NCBI GenBank assembly: GCA_963969495.1
Contig: OZ018328.1
Coordinates: forward strand, 128,906,545-128,970,544
Length of the DNA stretch: 64,000 nucleotides
Direction: 5' to 3'
Origin: Ceratothoa steindachneri
Lineage: Eukaryota > Arthropoda > Malacostraca > Isopoda > Cymothoidae
Shown: piece by piece, positions 11,487 to 24,254 of the stretch
Position numbering within the stretch: the stretch's first letter is position 1
Layout: each line of letters opens with the position of its first letter
Notes under the pieces: model-generated
Databases searched by the model: none
What the model saw: only the letters and a program-made list of their open reading frames with translations
Told to the model about the DNA's origin: nothing
Position numbers and translations under genes: made by a program

Positions 11487-12262
11487 TGTTCGATAGACAT
11501 TACGGTTAAAAGTTTAGCTATCGAGTAGGTGAGATCCTTTACTAAAGTAAATTTCGTCATTGTATATAGGCTATCGCAGCAAATAACAGAGAACTATATT
11601 ATTCGTTTTGAAACACTTTCATCCTTAATTATACAAAATGTATTGCTTATATTATTCGGTGACTCAAACTTTATCACTATAGATTCTGTAAATAAAATGT
11701 TATAAATGCAGGAAAGTGACTTCCAGAATTTATAAACGATACCTTCCTGAATCAAATAGTAGACGAGCCAACACACGAACAGAAAGTTTTATACTTAATT
11801 TAGACAAGTGAATAGAAATTAATTGAGAACATACAAGTTTAAGACACATTTAGGAACAGAGATCATAATGTAATTCGATTTTCTTGGCTCATCCTAAAAT
11901 AATTATTTTAATTTTGATCTTTTTGTCTCCGTCTTAAAACTTTTCAGTACGTTGAAATTTTAAAGGGTGAAACTGCCCAGCTAATATGTGATTTCCATCG
12001 TTTGTTTTCCACTATAAATAAAGTAACCTTGCGCTATAAGCTAAATTTTCAAATAGATCAAATCATGCGGAGTGAATAAAGAGTGAAATTAAAATTGTAT
12101 AAGGAAAAGGAAACGATTTAAAAAAAAATCAAAACTCGGCAATAGCCTCGAGAACCTAAACCCATAGCATTATAAATGTCGCTTTATCAAATTTAAAATA
12201 AGAAAAGACAGAGGAAATATGAAAAAAATAGCAACGTTAGATATATAAATAATTTTAAGCCA
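11487..12262. other. No recognised feature
   Basis: AT-rich spacer with no coding or repeat signal I can support. Confidence 0.3.
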
Positions 12263-13170
12263 TTGGAAAGCACATCGAGCAATCAGGATTCCAAGGGCGT
12301 TCTTGTTGATGATCCGAACCAATTGTGGAAGACATTAAATAAACATTTTGTGAATGTTCTTACCGATAATATACAAATAACTTACTTACGATACAAGACA
12401 ATAAATTTTCCAATATTGAAAGAAACGAAATTTAAACTAGTTTTTATATTAATAAAATGAAAAATTTCCAAGCCCTGACTCCTAATAAAATATATCTAAT
12501 CATAATAAAGAATTAAAAAGAAAATTTATAAAACCGCTTTGTACAATTTTCAAAAATTCAATTACTGAGGGAATAGCTGCTGAAGCGTTTAAAGAGGGAA
12601 ACGTAATACAAATTTTCCAAAAGGGCATAAAGACTGATCCGAGAGTCTATCTTCCTCACTTTGGTCGTTAGTAAATTCTTTGAGTTCATTATTAGATATA
12701 GGATCTGCTAGCAACTGGAAGTGATAATTTAATAACTGACATACTTGTACACTTTCGACGCTGACATTCGTGTATAAGTAATTTGATTGATTCGTTTCAC
12801 AAAATGATTACACCATTTGACTAAAATAAAGCTGTATTTGTAGTTTATATTGATTTCCAAAAGGCTTTTAAGACCGTTCCGCATAAAAGACTTAATAAGG
12901 ATTGGATCGAACTGAATAGGGAGTATATAATTGATTAAATGATGACTGTCTGGAAATCTGTAGGTAGGGTTGTTATCAATTAAAATAGTTCCTGATTGGC
13001 ACTAAGTGGTAATGGCGTTTCCCAGGGAATTTAATGTGCAAAATTTCAAATTTTGCTGTTAAAAAGAAGTTGCCACCAAGACTAAATATCACTGTGAAGG
13101 TGAAAAGTTATAAAATAGTTGAAAAGACTAGTAAAATGGCCGTAAAATGGAAAATAAACTGCAACGTTGA
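12263..13170 (+). pseudogene. CR1-like LINE reverse transcriptase, left part
   Basis: Fragments of a CR1-type reverse transcriptase are readable in shifting frames. LVDDPNQLWKTLNKHFVNVLTDN near 12300 matches the segment before the RT domain. ITEGIAAEAFKEGNVIQIFQKG near 12560 corresponds to the stretch before the NYRP motif. VVYIDFQKAFKTVPHKRL near 12840 is RT motif A with its aspartate. SGNGVSQGI near 13010 is motif B, and KMAVKWKINCNVDK near 13135 is the segment after motif C. The YADD box is not recognisable. The element continues at about 13580 after an inserted LINE end. Many stops make it inactive. Confidence 0.75.
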
Positions 13171-13179
13171 CAAGTGATA

Positions 13180-13578
13180 GTATAGGAACACTTGTCTCTA
13201 GGCTCACACTCAGGTGAGTATGGCACATCATAAAAATGCCTGACGAACGACTGCATAAACAAGTGCTCTACAGAGAACTCAAATAAGGTGCCCATCGTGG
13301 TGACGGACAGATAAAACGCTATAAAATCCATATAAAAAGAACGTGAAAAGTCTGCAATATAAGCCCATCCCACCTTGAAGAAGCGAAAAGACAAGACAAG
13401 AAGGGACCGGGCCAGAGCTGCAAGACACCAGCGGCACCTAATCATCCCAGATGCGGACCATAACTGCCACAAATGTGGAGGTGGTTTCCAGACAAAATCA
13501 AGTCTACTCAGCCACATTCGTGCCCATAACAGAAAAGAGGGAGAGGTCTTCGTCGGGGCGACAGACACCTATAAACAT
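13180..13578 (+). mobile_element. 3' end of a zinc-finger LINE inserted in the CR1-like LINE
   Basis: The readable protein starts MPDERLHKQVLYREL near 13230, corresponding to the RWLGHV..MPxxRLP segment seen at 37940-38000 in the larger LINE of this window. A GHRGDGQIKRYK-like stretch follows, then a C2H2-type finger (CHKCGGGFQTKSSLLSHIRAH) at about 13470-13532. The tail reads EVFVGATDTYKHASK and parallels the end of the 36.3-38.4 kb element. It is a 5'-truncated insertion. CR1-like sequence on both sides (NCNVDK before; LYKALVRPH in shifted frames after) shows it landed inside an older CR1-like copy. Confidence 0.78.
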
Positions 13579-13579
13579 G

Positions 13580-13900
13580 CAAGTAAGGTCATTTTAATCC
13601 AAAAAGAGATTATAATAAAGTTCTAGGATATATAGCTAGGCATTTTCCATTTTAAATGGGCAGATATTATGCTTCCATTATATAAAGCGCTAGTAAGACC
13701 TCATTAGAGTATGCGGTAAAATTAAGGCCAAAAAAGACATTGCAATATTGAAACAAGTCAATCCTTGGATAAAGAAACTAGTTCTTGCAATTAGAAATAG
13801 ATATCAGAAGAAAGGCCGAGGCACCTTAATTCACCTTCACTGAAAGATTGGTATCTATGAAGCCAACCTTTTGAAGTATGGAAAATGTCAGATACATAAG
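13580..13900 (+). pseudogene. CR1-like LINE reverse transcriptase, right part
   Basis: This resumes the element of 12263-13170. GYIARHFPF and KALVRPH near 13630-13710 match the thumb segment that usually reads LYKSLVRPHLEYA in CR1-type proteins. SPSLKDWYL near 13850 matches the later LPSLKxRRLRGD segment. Stops and frame changes are frequent. The break between the two parts is filled by the LINE end at 13180-13578. Confidence 0.7.
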
Positions 13901-13929
13901 GTCCCTCCCTCCCTAGAACTCAACATCTT

Positions 13930-14770
13930 CCCGTGGCGCCTGAAAAAGATGCACCTGTAAAGCCGGACAACTCCAAAGGAGCAGAGAGAATTTCGCGCGA
14001 CTGCGTGATCTGTTTGGGTTCCATTTCTTCCACGTCTCATCGCCTGATCGGCGCCAGACCTACCATGTCAAGAACCTTCGCTCGAGTCTGTGATACCCGC
14101 CGAGAATATCCCCCCGCCCTTATCGCGCCAAGTCTAATGAGATTTCTGGCCACTCGCTTCCGCCGAGGCAGTATAAATACTTCGGGAAACCTTTGATAAA
14201 TTAGTACCTTACAGCTCAGTCTTGGTTAGCAGCCACGTACAGTCTCATACGCCCTGTCCCTCCTCCCAACGGCTTCCAGCCACGAACGCGACGCGTTACC
14301 TCTCTACTCGGCCTCGCTCGTACCTAAGGCCAGAGCTTCCACCCGACAGACGATAGTCACAGGTACGCATCTATCACTCCAGTATTGACTTCGTTGTCGT
14401 CTGGAGTACTGCTTCGTTCACTTCTTAGCGATGTTAAAGAAGAAGGAATTTTGCAGGTGTAACTTTTCAGCGCACCGCTTACGTAAGTCTCCCCATCATT
14501 TGCACTTCCCCCTCTTTCCCTGGAAGCAATCACCGTACATCCTCTCATGGACTATCTTTCCCGTCGAGTCATTTGTATCCCCCTCCCCGTTTGATACCCC
14601 GGGTCCCATCTTATTTATTGTTATTTATTTACTTTTTTACTTTTGCTAATAATATTTTCTTTGTATATAATAAAGTTATTTTTCTACAATCAGTTTGGCT
14701 AAAATCCAGAACCTTTAAGTATTAATTATTTAGGCCAACCGCACTCGAATTTGTTTATTTTTCTCTCGCA
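13930..14770 (+). mobile_element. Possible solo LTR or retroelement promoter segment
   Basis: This segment is markedly more GC-rich than its surroundings. It has a TATAAATA at 14172-14179, an AATAAAG at 14669-14675 about 500 bp downstream, and a tail with GGGATTTGTATCCCAATTTCTGGCG just beyond. The TGG there could start a primer-binding site. TATA box, then poly(A) signal, then TGG is the order of an LTR. I could not fix the TG..CA ends or a target duplication, and no gag-pol lies downstream. It could instead be a host promoter with a short exon. Confidence 0.35.
14172..14179 (+). promoter_or_regulatory. TATA box candidate
   Basis: TATAAATA in a GC-rich context, with CAGTCTTGG near 14217 where an initiator would fall about 40 bp downstream. 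It may drive the LTR-like segment. Confidence 0.4.
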
Positions 14771-14839
14771 CTGGGATTTGTATCCCAATTTCTGGCGTGC
14801 TCTCTTCGCACGTCAATGCAGAGTCAATCCTCAGCAGCA

Positions 14840-16013
14840 TCGACGTTCGACTCTACGACAAAAAATAATAAACAAATTTTCTAATATAAATTAATGTCTC
14901 AATATTTGAGCTAGATAACTAAAATGCAACTAGAAATAAGGGTTTCAAACTACTAAAAAAAATATTTAACACTGCGATAACACAAGATTTCTTTTTCTAC
15001 AAAATTAAACAGACTTGGAATAAAATCGAGAAATATTACTTTATAATATGACCATAAACAAATAGAAGTTGTGAAACTATTCTTTATCCATATATTCTCT
15101 TCTTATATTTATCTTTCACATATTTCTTCTATCCTTTCTTCTTCCTCTTGAGCTGGCCTCGAGTGGATTGTAGGCACTTCACCGTTTCCTAATTCTGTAA
15201 TTTCATAATCGAGGTAATGGTAAAGTCAGTGATACGTTATCCGGTATAATTATTTGGCTACTGTAAGGTACGTAAAAAGAATGAATCCAGAGAAGTTAGT
15301 GTAAGCAATATTATAGGAGGGGAGTTGGAGTTTATAACAAACTATAGACTTTAAATGCTTCAAGAAGGTGTATGAGATAAGCAAGTGAGAATTGTGTATG
15401 ATAGTCATACTTGTAAGTGATTTGTAAGGATACAGAATTTGTGTCATATGATCAGAATTGTTGCAGGTTAATTAAAGTTATAAAGCGAAAGCCAATGAAG
15501 ACATCTCATCAGAAAATTTCTAAGCAGAGACAAGTAAAGATGAGAAAATGAAAATATGTGGAAGATATGTAAAAGGTAATTACGTTCCACGACGAGAGAA
15601 TTATCTATCAAAATCTACATTTTTCGTTTTAAATTCTTCTTAAGTCGCACAGCCATTGTGCTAATTGAAAAGGCTTCGGGTATTTCCGAAATTCGGAGAG
15701 AAGGGAGAACTTGTTCATAAGGTGGAATCTTCTATAAAACAGCGTTTATTTTACCACATAGGTAACCGGAGTAGCTGGCATAATCCATCTCATCCTCCAA
15801 ATTTAACCATCTTGTTCGTGCACTTGTGATTCAATCTTTCACCTTCATGACACATTACATACTACTTACCATCCAATACAAACAAATTAAATATACTTTC
15901 GCTTTTAAAAAATGCCCTTTTAACGCGCATTAGAGGTCATTCAGTAATAAAAGCCAACCTAGCCGCTTTATTCTTTTGGTTTATTAGTAGTTTCTTAGAA
16001 TAAGAACTGAAAG
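14840..16013. other. No recognised feature
   Basis: AT-rich spacer. The short open frame at 15250-15447 (minus) is not supported by any recognisable motif. Confidence 0.3.
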
Positions 16014-16380
16014 TTAAGCACTATGGAGGAGTTCCGGCTCCTCCAATAACTCGAATAGTCTAACATAAAGGTTCCTCACCTCCATCCTAAGTACAAAGGA
16101 CAATCCGTAGCGATCACACTCGTGACTGCACCAGACAGTTAACGCGCCAGAAGATGCTTCAGACTGGAACATTTGAAAAGAATGTGCTGTGTCGTCTGAG
16201 GAAAATCCTGTCGTCACAATAAAGTTCATGACAGCGCTCCATAAAATGGAGCTGCGTTTCGCGAGTGTGACCGATATGGAAGTAAAAGAAGATGATCTTA
16301 AGCTGTTGAAGCATTGTTGAGTAGGTACAAGTGAAAAGACGAGGAGTAATGTCACGTAACCATAGATTACCGTCGGCCAT
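16014..16380 (-). pseudogene. RNase-H-bearing LINE, 3' coding end, copy 1
   Basis: The minus strand reads HIGHTRETQLHFMERCHELYCDD, matching the RIGHTRxTHxHLxxxxxPxC segment that follows the RNase H domain in I- and Jockey-group LINE proteins. Downstream the frame slips near 16200. Nucleotide alignment with 19708-20110 is continuous at about 70 percent by eye, including CCAGA..TGTAACATT and CGTCACAATA blocks, so both are ends of the same family. It is 5'-truncated and inactive. Confidence 0.72.
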
Positions 16381-17261
16381 TTCCCATCTTATTTACCATG
16401 GAGCCATTAAGTCTGAGTGGATTCTTGCCATCTAGTAAGAGTGTGTAAGAGCATAACACTGGTCTGGTTGCCAAATTCTTGCAGACTATTTTGTGTCCTC
16501 ATTTCCTGCATTCTCTACATGTCTAGAAACCCAGCAGAAGATAATTTTCACATCCGTCCAGCTCAAGGAAATTGTGGCGTCACATATGCTACAAACCATT
16601 GTAAAAGGAGATTCCAATGTACTGCGAGCACTTAGGGCAATGTGTAAGTCAGGGTTCTGAACATGATTAGCCATTTATATTACAAGAAAAGGGCCTACCG
16701 AGTAAATTCCATAGGAAGAGAAAGGGACTTGGCAACCTTGCTACGACGGGGTAGAAGTTTGCCACATCAAGGTCAGCTCATGATAAAATATACACTGAAA
16801 TAAACAGTATACCTCCGATGTAGGAGAAGATACAGTGCCACTGCATGAAACTAAGAATTTAACCCCAAAAGAGAACGGAAAAATCAAGTCGTGTGTAAAT
16901 TGCTCATCTACCTCCCATTGGTCGTTAAGTCCCAGAAACCCTAGACCTCAGTAGGATGGGCAAGGTATACATACGAGCACAACATGGTCTGCTGAAGAGA
17001 AAAATCTAAATAGGAGCGGAAAGCGTTCAAGGCAATTGCATTGAATGAAAATGCCACTCAGACATACAGTCATGACAAATGTTGCATTTTGGCTTACTGA
17101 GCGATGTTGGCCACGGAAGCTGCTGTCTTCGAGGAATTACCGGATGAGGCTTGGCTCGCCTCTTGGATTGAAACTTTTGTCCGGCTTCGAATGTGTCCCT
17201 CATCAGCACCCTTTGCATCGTGTGATCGTCTCTGCGAGTATATTTACCTGGGTGTCTTTTT
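16381..17261. other. Unassigned spacer
   Basis: Mixed-composition DNA without a recognisable gene. The open frames at 16417-16635 and 17027-17266 lack any motif I can name. Confidence 0.3.
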
Positions 17262-18240
17262 CCTAGGAGTGTTTCTTTCTTGACTTTCTTCTCTGTATTT
17301 CTTTCAGAAGGAGCATTTCTTCTTTGAGAATCTTTTATATGTGAGTCTTTCTTGCCTTGGAGTCTTCATGCGAGTCATTTTTTGTGGGAGTCATTATCCT
17401 GGGATTCTTCCTTCTCTGGAAATATTACAAACCTGAGAATCTTTCGGGCCTGGGAGTCGATTGTTTCTGTTGGGTCTTTCTTCTTTGTGAGTCTTTTTCT
17501 GTTGATAGTCATTCTTCCTAGGGATTCTTTCTTCCCTAAAGGTTCTTTCATCCTTGGGAGTCTTTTCCCTTGAGAATCTTTCTTCCTTGGGAGTCTTTCC
17601 TCCCTGAAGTTTCTTTCTTCCATTGAAGAATTTCTTCTGTGAGCTGTCTTTCATCTTTAGGAGTCTTTTCTCTTTGAGTCTCCCTTCACTGAATGGTCCT
17701 TTATCCATTGGATTTTTTCTTCCTTGAGACTCTTTCTTCCCTGAGAGTCTTTTTTTCTCAAGTCTCACTTCCTTGCATGATCTTTTACCATAACTGACTT
17801 CCTTTTTACCTTGAGGAGTCTTTCATCCTTGCGAGTCTTTGTCCTTTGAGATTCTATTTTCTCAGAGAGCCTTTCTTTCCGGGAGGGTCTTTCTTCCTTG
17901 GGAGTCTTTTCCATTGAGGGTGTTTCTTTCCCTGAGTCTTTCTTCCATGAAGGGTCTTTATTCCTCGAGAGTAATTATTCCCTGAGTCTTTGTACCTGGA
18001 AGTCTTTTCCATGGAAAGCTTTATTCCATGAGTGATCTTTCTTCTTTGGAGTCTTTTTCCATGAGTCTTAATTTCTTGCAAGACGTTCTTCCCTCCTACT
18101 TAGTTCTTCGTTGGTACGCTTTTTTCCCTTAGAATCTTGTTTCCCTGAGAAGCTTCCTTTCATTAGGGGTCTTTCTTCTTGTATTCTTTTTTCCGTGAGA
18201 AAATTTATTCCCTTGTACCCTTTTTTTTCGAAAGCGATCC
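17262..18240 (+). repeat. Minisatellite, GAGTCTTTCTTCCTTG-type unit
   Basis: About 45 irregular copies of a unit of roughly 19-24 bp approximating GAGTCTTTCTTCCTTGG run for almost 1 kb. The plus strand is pyrimidine-rich. On the minus strand the array leaves lysine- and arginine-rich open frames (KKESQGR, GKRLPRMKEP types) at 17375-17768 and 17854-18081, which are by-products of the repeat and not called as genes. Confidence 0.92.
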
Positions 18241-18832
18241 GTTTTCATCGTCGATTCGCAGGATACACATGGAGCATTATTATGCATGAAAGAAATCTTT
18301 TCTGGTCTATTATAAAGTATCGAGATGTCAGACAGTATCAGTCGTTCTTCACCTTTCCACAGGACAACCTGCGTTCCGAAGGATTTCTTGACAACTCTTC
18401 TCGTCATCCGTCTATGTACAATAGATTTTGGGCCGTGCTCCATATAGAAGCTACAAATTTTACCTCTAGACTGGAAGATATAAGTTAACGTTCTCTAGTT
18501 TTGGAACATCCTGTTTTCAAATACATGTTACTTTCCTGATAAATTTTATTATCGGCTGTCTATAAAAGGAAAGTTAGGGGCAAATAAAGAAGAATATAAT
18601 GTGCAATTTCTACTGAAATTAAACCAGGAATTGAAGAAATGAAGATTTTGGTAATTTTTCTCTTCTTCTAGACGTTATTCTTTGGCGTCAGACGTTTAAA
18701 TGTCCGCATCAGTTATGTTAATATTGCTACAACTGAAAAGCCTTTTTCGGACGGTCTATAATGGGCAATAATGTAAAGATGACTATGGCAGTTAAATATT
18801 GTAAAACTTTTATATTTGTCGTGGAATGGCCA

Positions 18833-18834
<2 letters not shown>
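18241..18834. other. Unassigned spacer
   Basis: A 125-codon frame at 18111-18488 overlaps the end of the minisatellite. Its minus-strand counterpart contains FMHNNAPC, faintly like a Tc1 catalytic block, but the surroundings do not fit. No confident feature. Confidence 0.25.
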
Positions 18835-18913
<79 letters not shown>

Positions 18914-18932
18914 TCTCTCTCTCTCTCTCTCT
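18835..18932. repeat. (CT)n microsatellite with (ATCT) interruption
   Basis: Nearly pure CT dinucleotide tract of about 98 bp with an ATCTATCTAT interruption at 18901-18910. Confidence 0.98.
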
Positions 18933-19707
18933 GAGGATAGTTTATTAACTTTCCAGGGTCCTTTTTAAAGCAAATATTTTCAGAGTGCAAGTTGGACAAA
19001 GATTAACAGATAGGTGGTACGCGTTGGGATTACAAAAGAAAAACAATGACAAAAATATTTCTTTACTAGCAACAAAATAATATTTAAATATACACAAATA
19101 TTGTGTTTAAAGGGAATGGTCGTACAGACGGAGGTCAATGTTTACGCGAGATACAGGTGGGTTAATTAGGGGATTAAAGAGGTCGAATTCAGGTCGGTGA
19201 TTTAAAGGGGAGTTTTAAACCGGGGCTCACACAGAAAAGAGTGAATCGATTAGGTAAGCCAGATTCTAGATCAATCTGCAGGCGGCAACGGTTACAATCG
19301 CTTACGTACTCGTTGCAGAAAAGGGGCCAGTTGGGATACGATGAATGAAAAGGTGGATGTCGGGTTACCTCTTGCTTAAGATGAGGGAGCACTCGTAGAT
19401 GGCCCTCGGAGATGGAAATCCTCGTCAGATACTGGCTCATTGACTATGGCAGAGTTCACAGATGTCGATTTAGCCTTCGTCCTGATTCGAAATCGATGAT
19501 GGGGGAGGCGAGAGTCCTTCAGCTCGTTCGCCGAAGGAGGTGGGAAGTCTATTAGTACTGATTACTAAACCGAGTCAATTTTTTTTTTTAAGAGCCTATC
19601 TTGCGACTACCTATTTGTGCACAAGTTGCCGCACTAAGGACAGCCTAGCACTAGGGTACTTTAAAATAAGAATGAAAAACAATAACAACAACAATAATAA
19701 GGGAAAA
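18933..19707. other. Probable 3' flank of the RNase-H LINE
   Basis: GC-richer sequence on the 3' side (minus orientation) of the LINE end at 19708-20110. It could be the LINE untranslated region or unrelated DNA. No coding motif is recognised in the minus open frame 19189-19440. Confidence 0.3.
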
Positions 19708-20110
19708 TCATAAGTAGGAGGAAGCAAGCTCCTGCGTCGGGGGGAGGTCTCCCCGGCACTGGAACGTGCGACCTACAAAGAAAACAACAAGAAAAAAACT
19801 AGTTAAAGAAAAGGGAGAAGGACGCCTTTCCCCCCAAAATCTATAAGTCCACCAGTTAATGTGCACGTACTCGTCCCGAGTACAAGAGACAGGCGGTAGC
19901 AACCCTTCCCATTCTGGTACCAGGACAGGTAACATGCGCGAAGATCTCCCAGACTGTAACATTCGACAAGAATGCGCCTAACAGTCTGGAGGACGACGCA
20001 GTCGTCACAATAGGGCGCAGGCGAGCGCTCCATTAAATGGCGATGCGTCACACGAGTGTGCCCGATTCGGAGACGACAGAAAGCGATAAACTGAGTCGAA
20101 GGATTATATA
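19708..20110 (-). pseudogene. RNase-H-bearing LINE, 3' coding end, copy 2
   Basis: The minus strand gives RIGHTRVTHRHLMERSPAP then YCDDCVVLQTVRRILVEC, the cysteine-containing segment that follows the RNase H domain in I- and Jockey-group LINE proteins. The C-terminal part then drifts through another frame (CYRLSLVLGTSTCTL). The RT and RNase H domains themselves are absent, so this is a 5'-truncated end. This copy is less decayed than copy 1 at 16014-16380, and both lie in the same orientation 3.7 kb apart. Confidence 0.8.
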
Positions 20111-21612
<1,502 letters not shown>

Positions 21613-23109
21613 ATATAACATATCTTCCCTGAAAGCAATATGTGTTCATTCAGATAGGCACGCTGACTCTACTGATTTATACATAGAATCAATGGCTAGC
21701 TTAAATCCAATTGAAATAGAAATTGCCCCCTGTGATGGAGAACGCATACTTGGAATGGCAATATAAATTTATTACTTCGATTGTTAAGCCCATTAAGAGA
21801 GCTTTCGACAGCAATCATCCCCGCTTTATTCAAAAGTAATCGAAATAGGGCGTCCGCTATGAAAGTATTTAATTTACATTTAACCTCGAGTCCAGTGAGG
21901 GCCCCCACAAAATAGTCCTTTTCATTTTACAGGCACTTTTGATCCCCTGAAAGCAGATTCACCCAGTGGCTTAAATTATATAGATGATTCTTCCCCCTTT
22001 GCCTTGAACCCTACTACTCAAAATTATATTTCATTTTGGCTAATTAAATTCGTTTTTTCATCACATTTTCACCCTCCATTCCTGTCTTTATTTTAATAAT
22101 ATGAGTAACGTCATAAAAATCATTGAATCTTAGTAATAAAGAAATAACCAACATAAAGAAAATAAGGCAAGAACACAACAAACTGAATTTTCGCATGATA
22201 CAGATTGACGATATTAACAATCAAGGAAAATTGGAAGCAATAGAAAATACACCTGAAAGCTGATTGGCCCAAAATCATGAAAGACTGAATCTCCAAATAT
22301 CAAAATCTAAAATCTAAATCGTAAATCCTTAAGCCTTGCTGTGAATAATTCTGGCGATGGCGAGAAGGAATATTAAAATGCCTTGGCAGTAGGGTAGATT
22401 GCGTTTTATAGTAGGTTTGGTTGCTCGAACACTTCGCTTTATAGGACTTATTTAGCATGAATCGTTACAAACGCATAAAATTTGCTTTATTTATAATGAC
22501 TATGGCCCTTTATTTAACTTAAAATTTTGCATTTTTTAAGGATAATTTACTTCATTTTAGTTTATATTCATATATTAGCTTACCTGGTTATCAAAGCCGT
22601 TGCCTTTTGTAGATTATTATTTTGTTCCTCAAGCTAAAGCGTTATCAGATGAATATCCTGGGGAACGTATCTACTGAACTTATGAAACTGCCAGCATTTT
22701 CAATTCAAAGCGCATCGATAAACATATTTAAAAAGAATTTGAATTAACCCCCATGGAATTATTCAGCACACAAAATAAAACTATATATTTAATTCTTTTA
22801 ACACTACAGGTCCTCGCAAGAGTCTCTATCCTATATTCCCTGCTCTTTTAAATACTAACGATAGGGAGCCTAAAAAATAAAATAATTGGCACTGCTGCCA
22901 AAATGTCATGTTAAGTTAGAACTATTGATGCGTCACTCATTTGGCTGACTGGCTATAAAGTTCTGATATGGTATTATTAAACGGAATCCATTGTAGTTAG
23001 GTTACTTTGTACCACATCTTTAGCCGAATTCACTATCATTAGAATAATTTTGATAGGCTTCATCGACCTCAATCAGATGCTGCGATCAACAGAGGAATAT
23101 AAGTAATTC
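21613..23109. other. No recognised feature
   Basis: AT-rich spacer, no gene or repeat supported. Confidence 0.3.
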
Positions 23110-23345
23110 TTTAAGAAGCCCAACCATATCCTCCATTCTCTTTCTTCTATCTCCACTTTCTTTCTCCCATCTCCGCAACCACCATCTCCTCCATTCCCTT
23201 TCTCTAATCTCCACTCTCTTTCTCCCATCTCCTCCACCATCTTCCCCTCTCTTTTTCTCCCATCTCATACACTCTCTTTCTCTAAAGTTCATCTGTTTCT
23301 ACCCAATCCTCCATTCTCTTTCTCCCATATTCTCCACGATCTTCC
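23110..23345 (+). repeat. Pyrimidine-rich minisatellite
   Basis: Repeats of a TCTCCATTCTCTTTCTCCCATC-type unit with variable insertions (CTCCACCATC, CGCAACCACC). The minus strand reads as E- and R-rich low-complexity frames, which were not called. Confidence 0.85.
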
Positions 23346-24254
23346 GCTATCCAAGAAAAGAGCCAGTTAAGAAGAGAAGCTCCCATACATAGCCTTACTA
23401 CCAATGCATCCACGACAAAGAACCAATACCCCCGTTGGTCTAATATAGAGGTTAGTAGTATGCTATGCAACACACTGAAAAACGGTTCTCCAATCCCTTT
23501 TCCCCCTATTCTCCCTTTTCACTGCCCTGCCGTGTGTAAAGCGTTACACCGAGTATCTGGAGGAGCATCACCCCCTTACAGTGGCAGCCCCAGTTTTCTC
23601 GAATTAGATTGAGACGATTCAGTCTAGAATTTTCCCTTTTACCCATTTTTTGGCCACTTTCTCACTTTTCACCTATTTTCTTTATTCTGCGGATCATTTC
23701 TGTTGATTAGAGCTCAAAAAAGAGCGAAATTATTCAATTTAAATATATTTAGTACTCAATTTAAGTACTTTATCAAATTGTTAATCATAACCATAGTTAA
23801 TAAACGCACTTAGGTTACCTCCAAACCATCTCTCAAATATAAATTTTATTCATAGTTTGCCATTTAACTTAATTCAAACCTAACAATAGTTTTGCTAGAA
23901 AAATATTAATAAGAATGCGAAGATGAATGTAAATTTTTACCCAAATAAAGTAAATGTGATTTAAAGGAGAATCGGGAGAACACCCTCTAGATATTAATGC
24001 CAAAAATGATGGTTTTATGAGAGAAGAATTAATTAAGCGGTTACAAGACGAACGAATAAGTGCGAGATGCAAGGGAGGGGTTGACAATAGGCAAAATACC
24101 TTTTCGGCGACAAAAAACATCGCGTACAAACACCGTAAAGCGAGGCAAGAAATGTGATTGTGCTTGTGCGGGTTTATGCTTCGAATACAAATGAAAATAT
24201 CGAAATTTCTGTCGCGTTCGACTTGCATTGGGCAACTATAAAGTCTATGACTAT
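23346..24254. other. No recognised feature
   Basis: Mixed spacer before the large minisatellite. Short open frames on both strands at 23869-24279 overlap one another and carry no recognisable motif. Confidence 0.3.

Noticed and set aside
17375..18081. Lysine-rich frames on the minus strand
   Set aside because: They follow directly from the GAGTCTTTCTT-type minisatellite and have no independent support.
18129..18443. Possible Tc1-like block FMHNNAPC on the minus strand
   Set aside because: The spacing to any first catalytic motif is wrong and no other Tc1 block is nearby, so a chance match is more likely.
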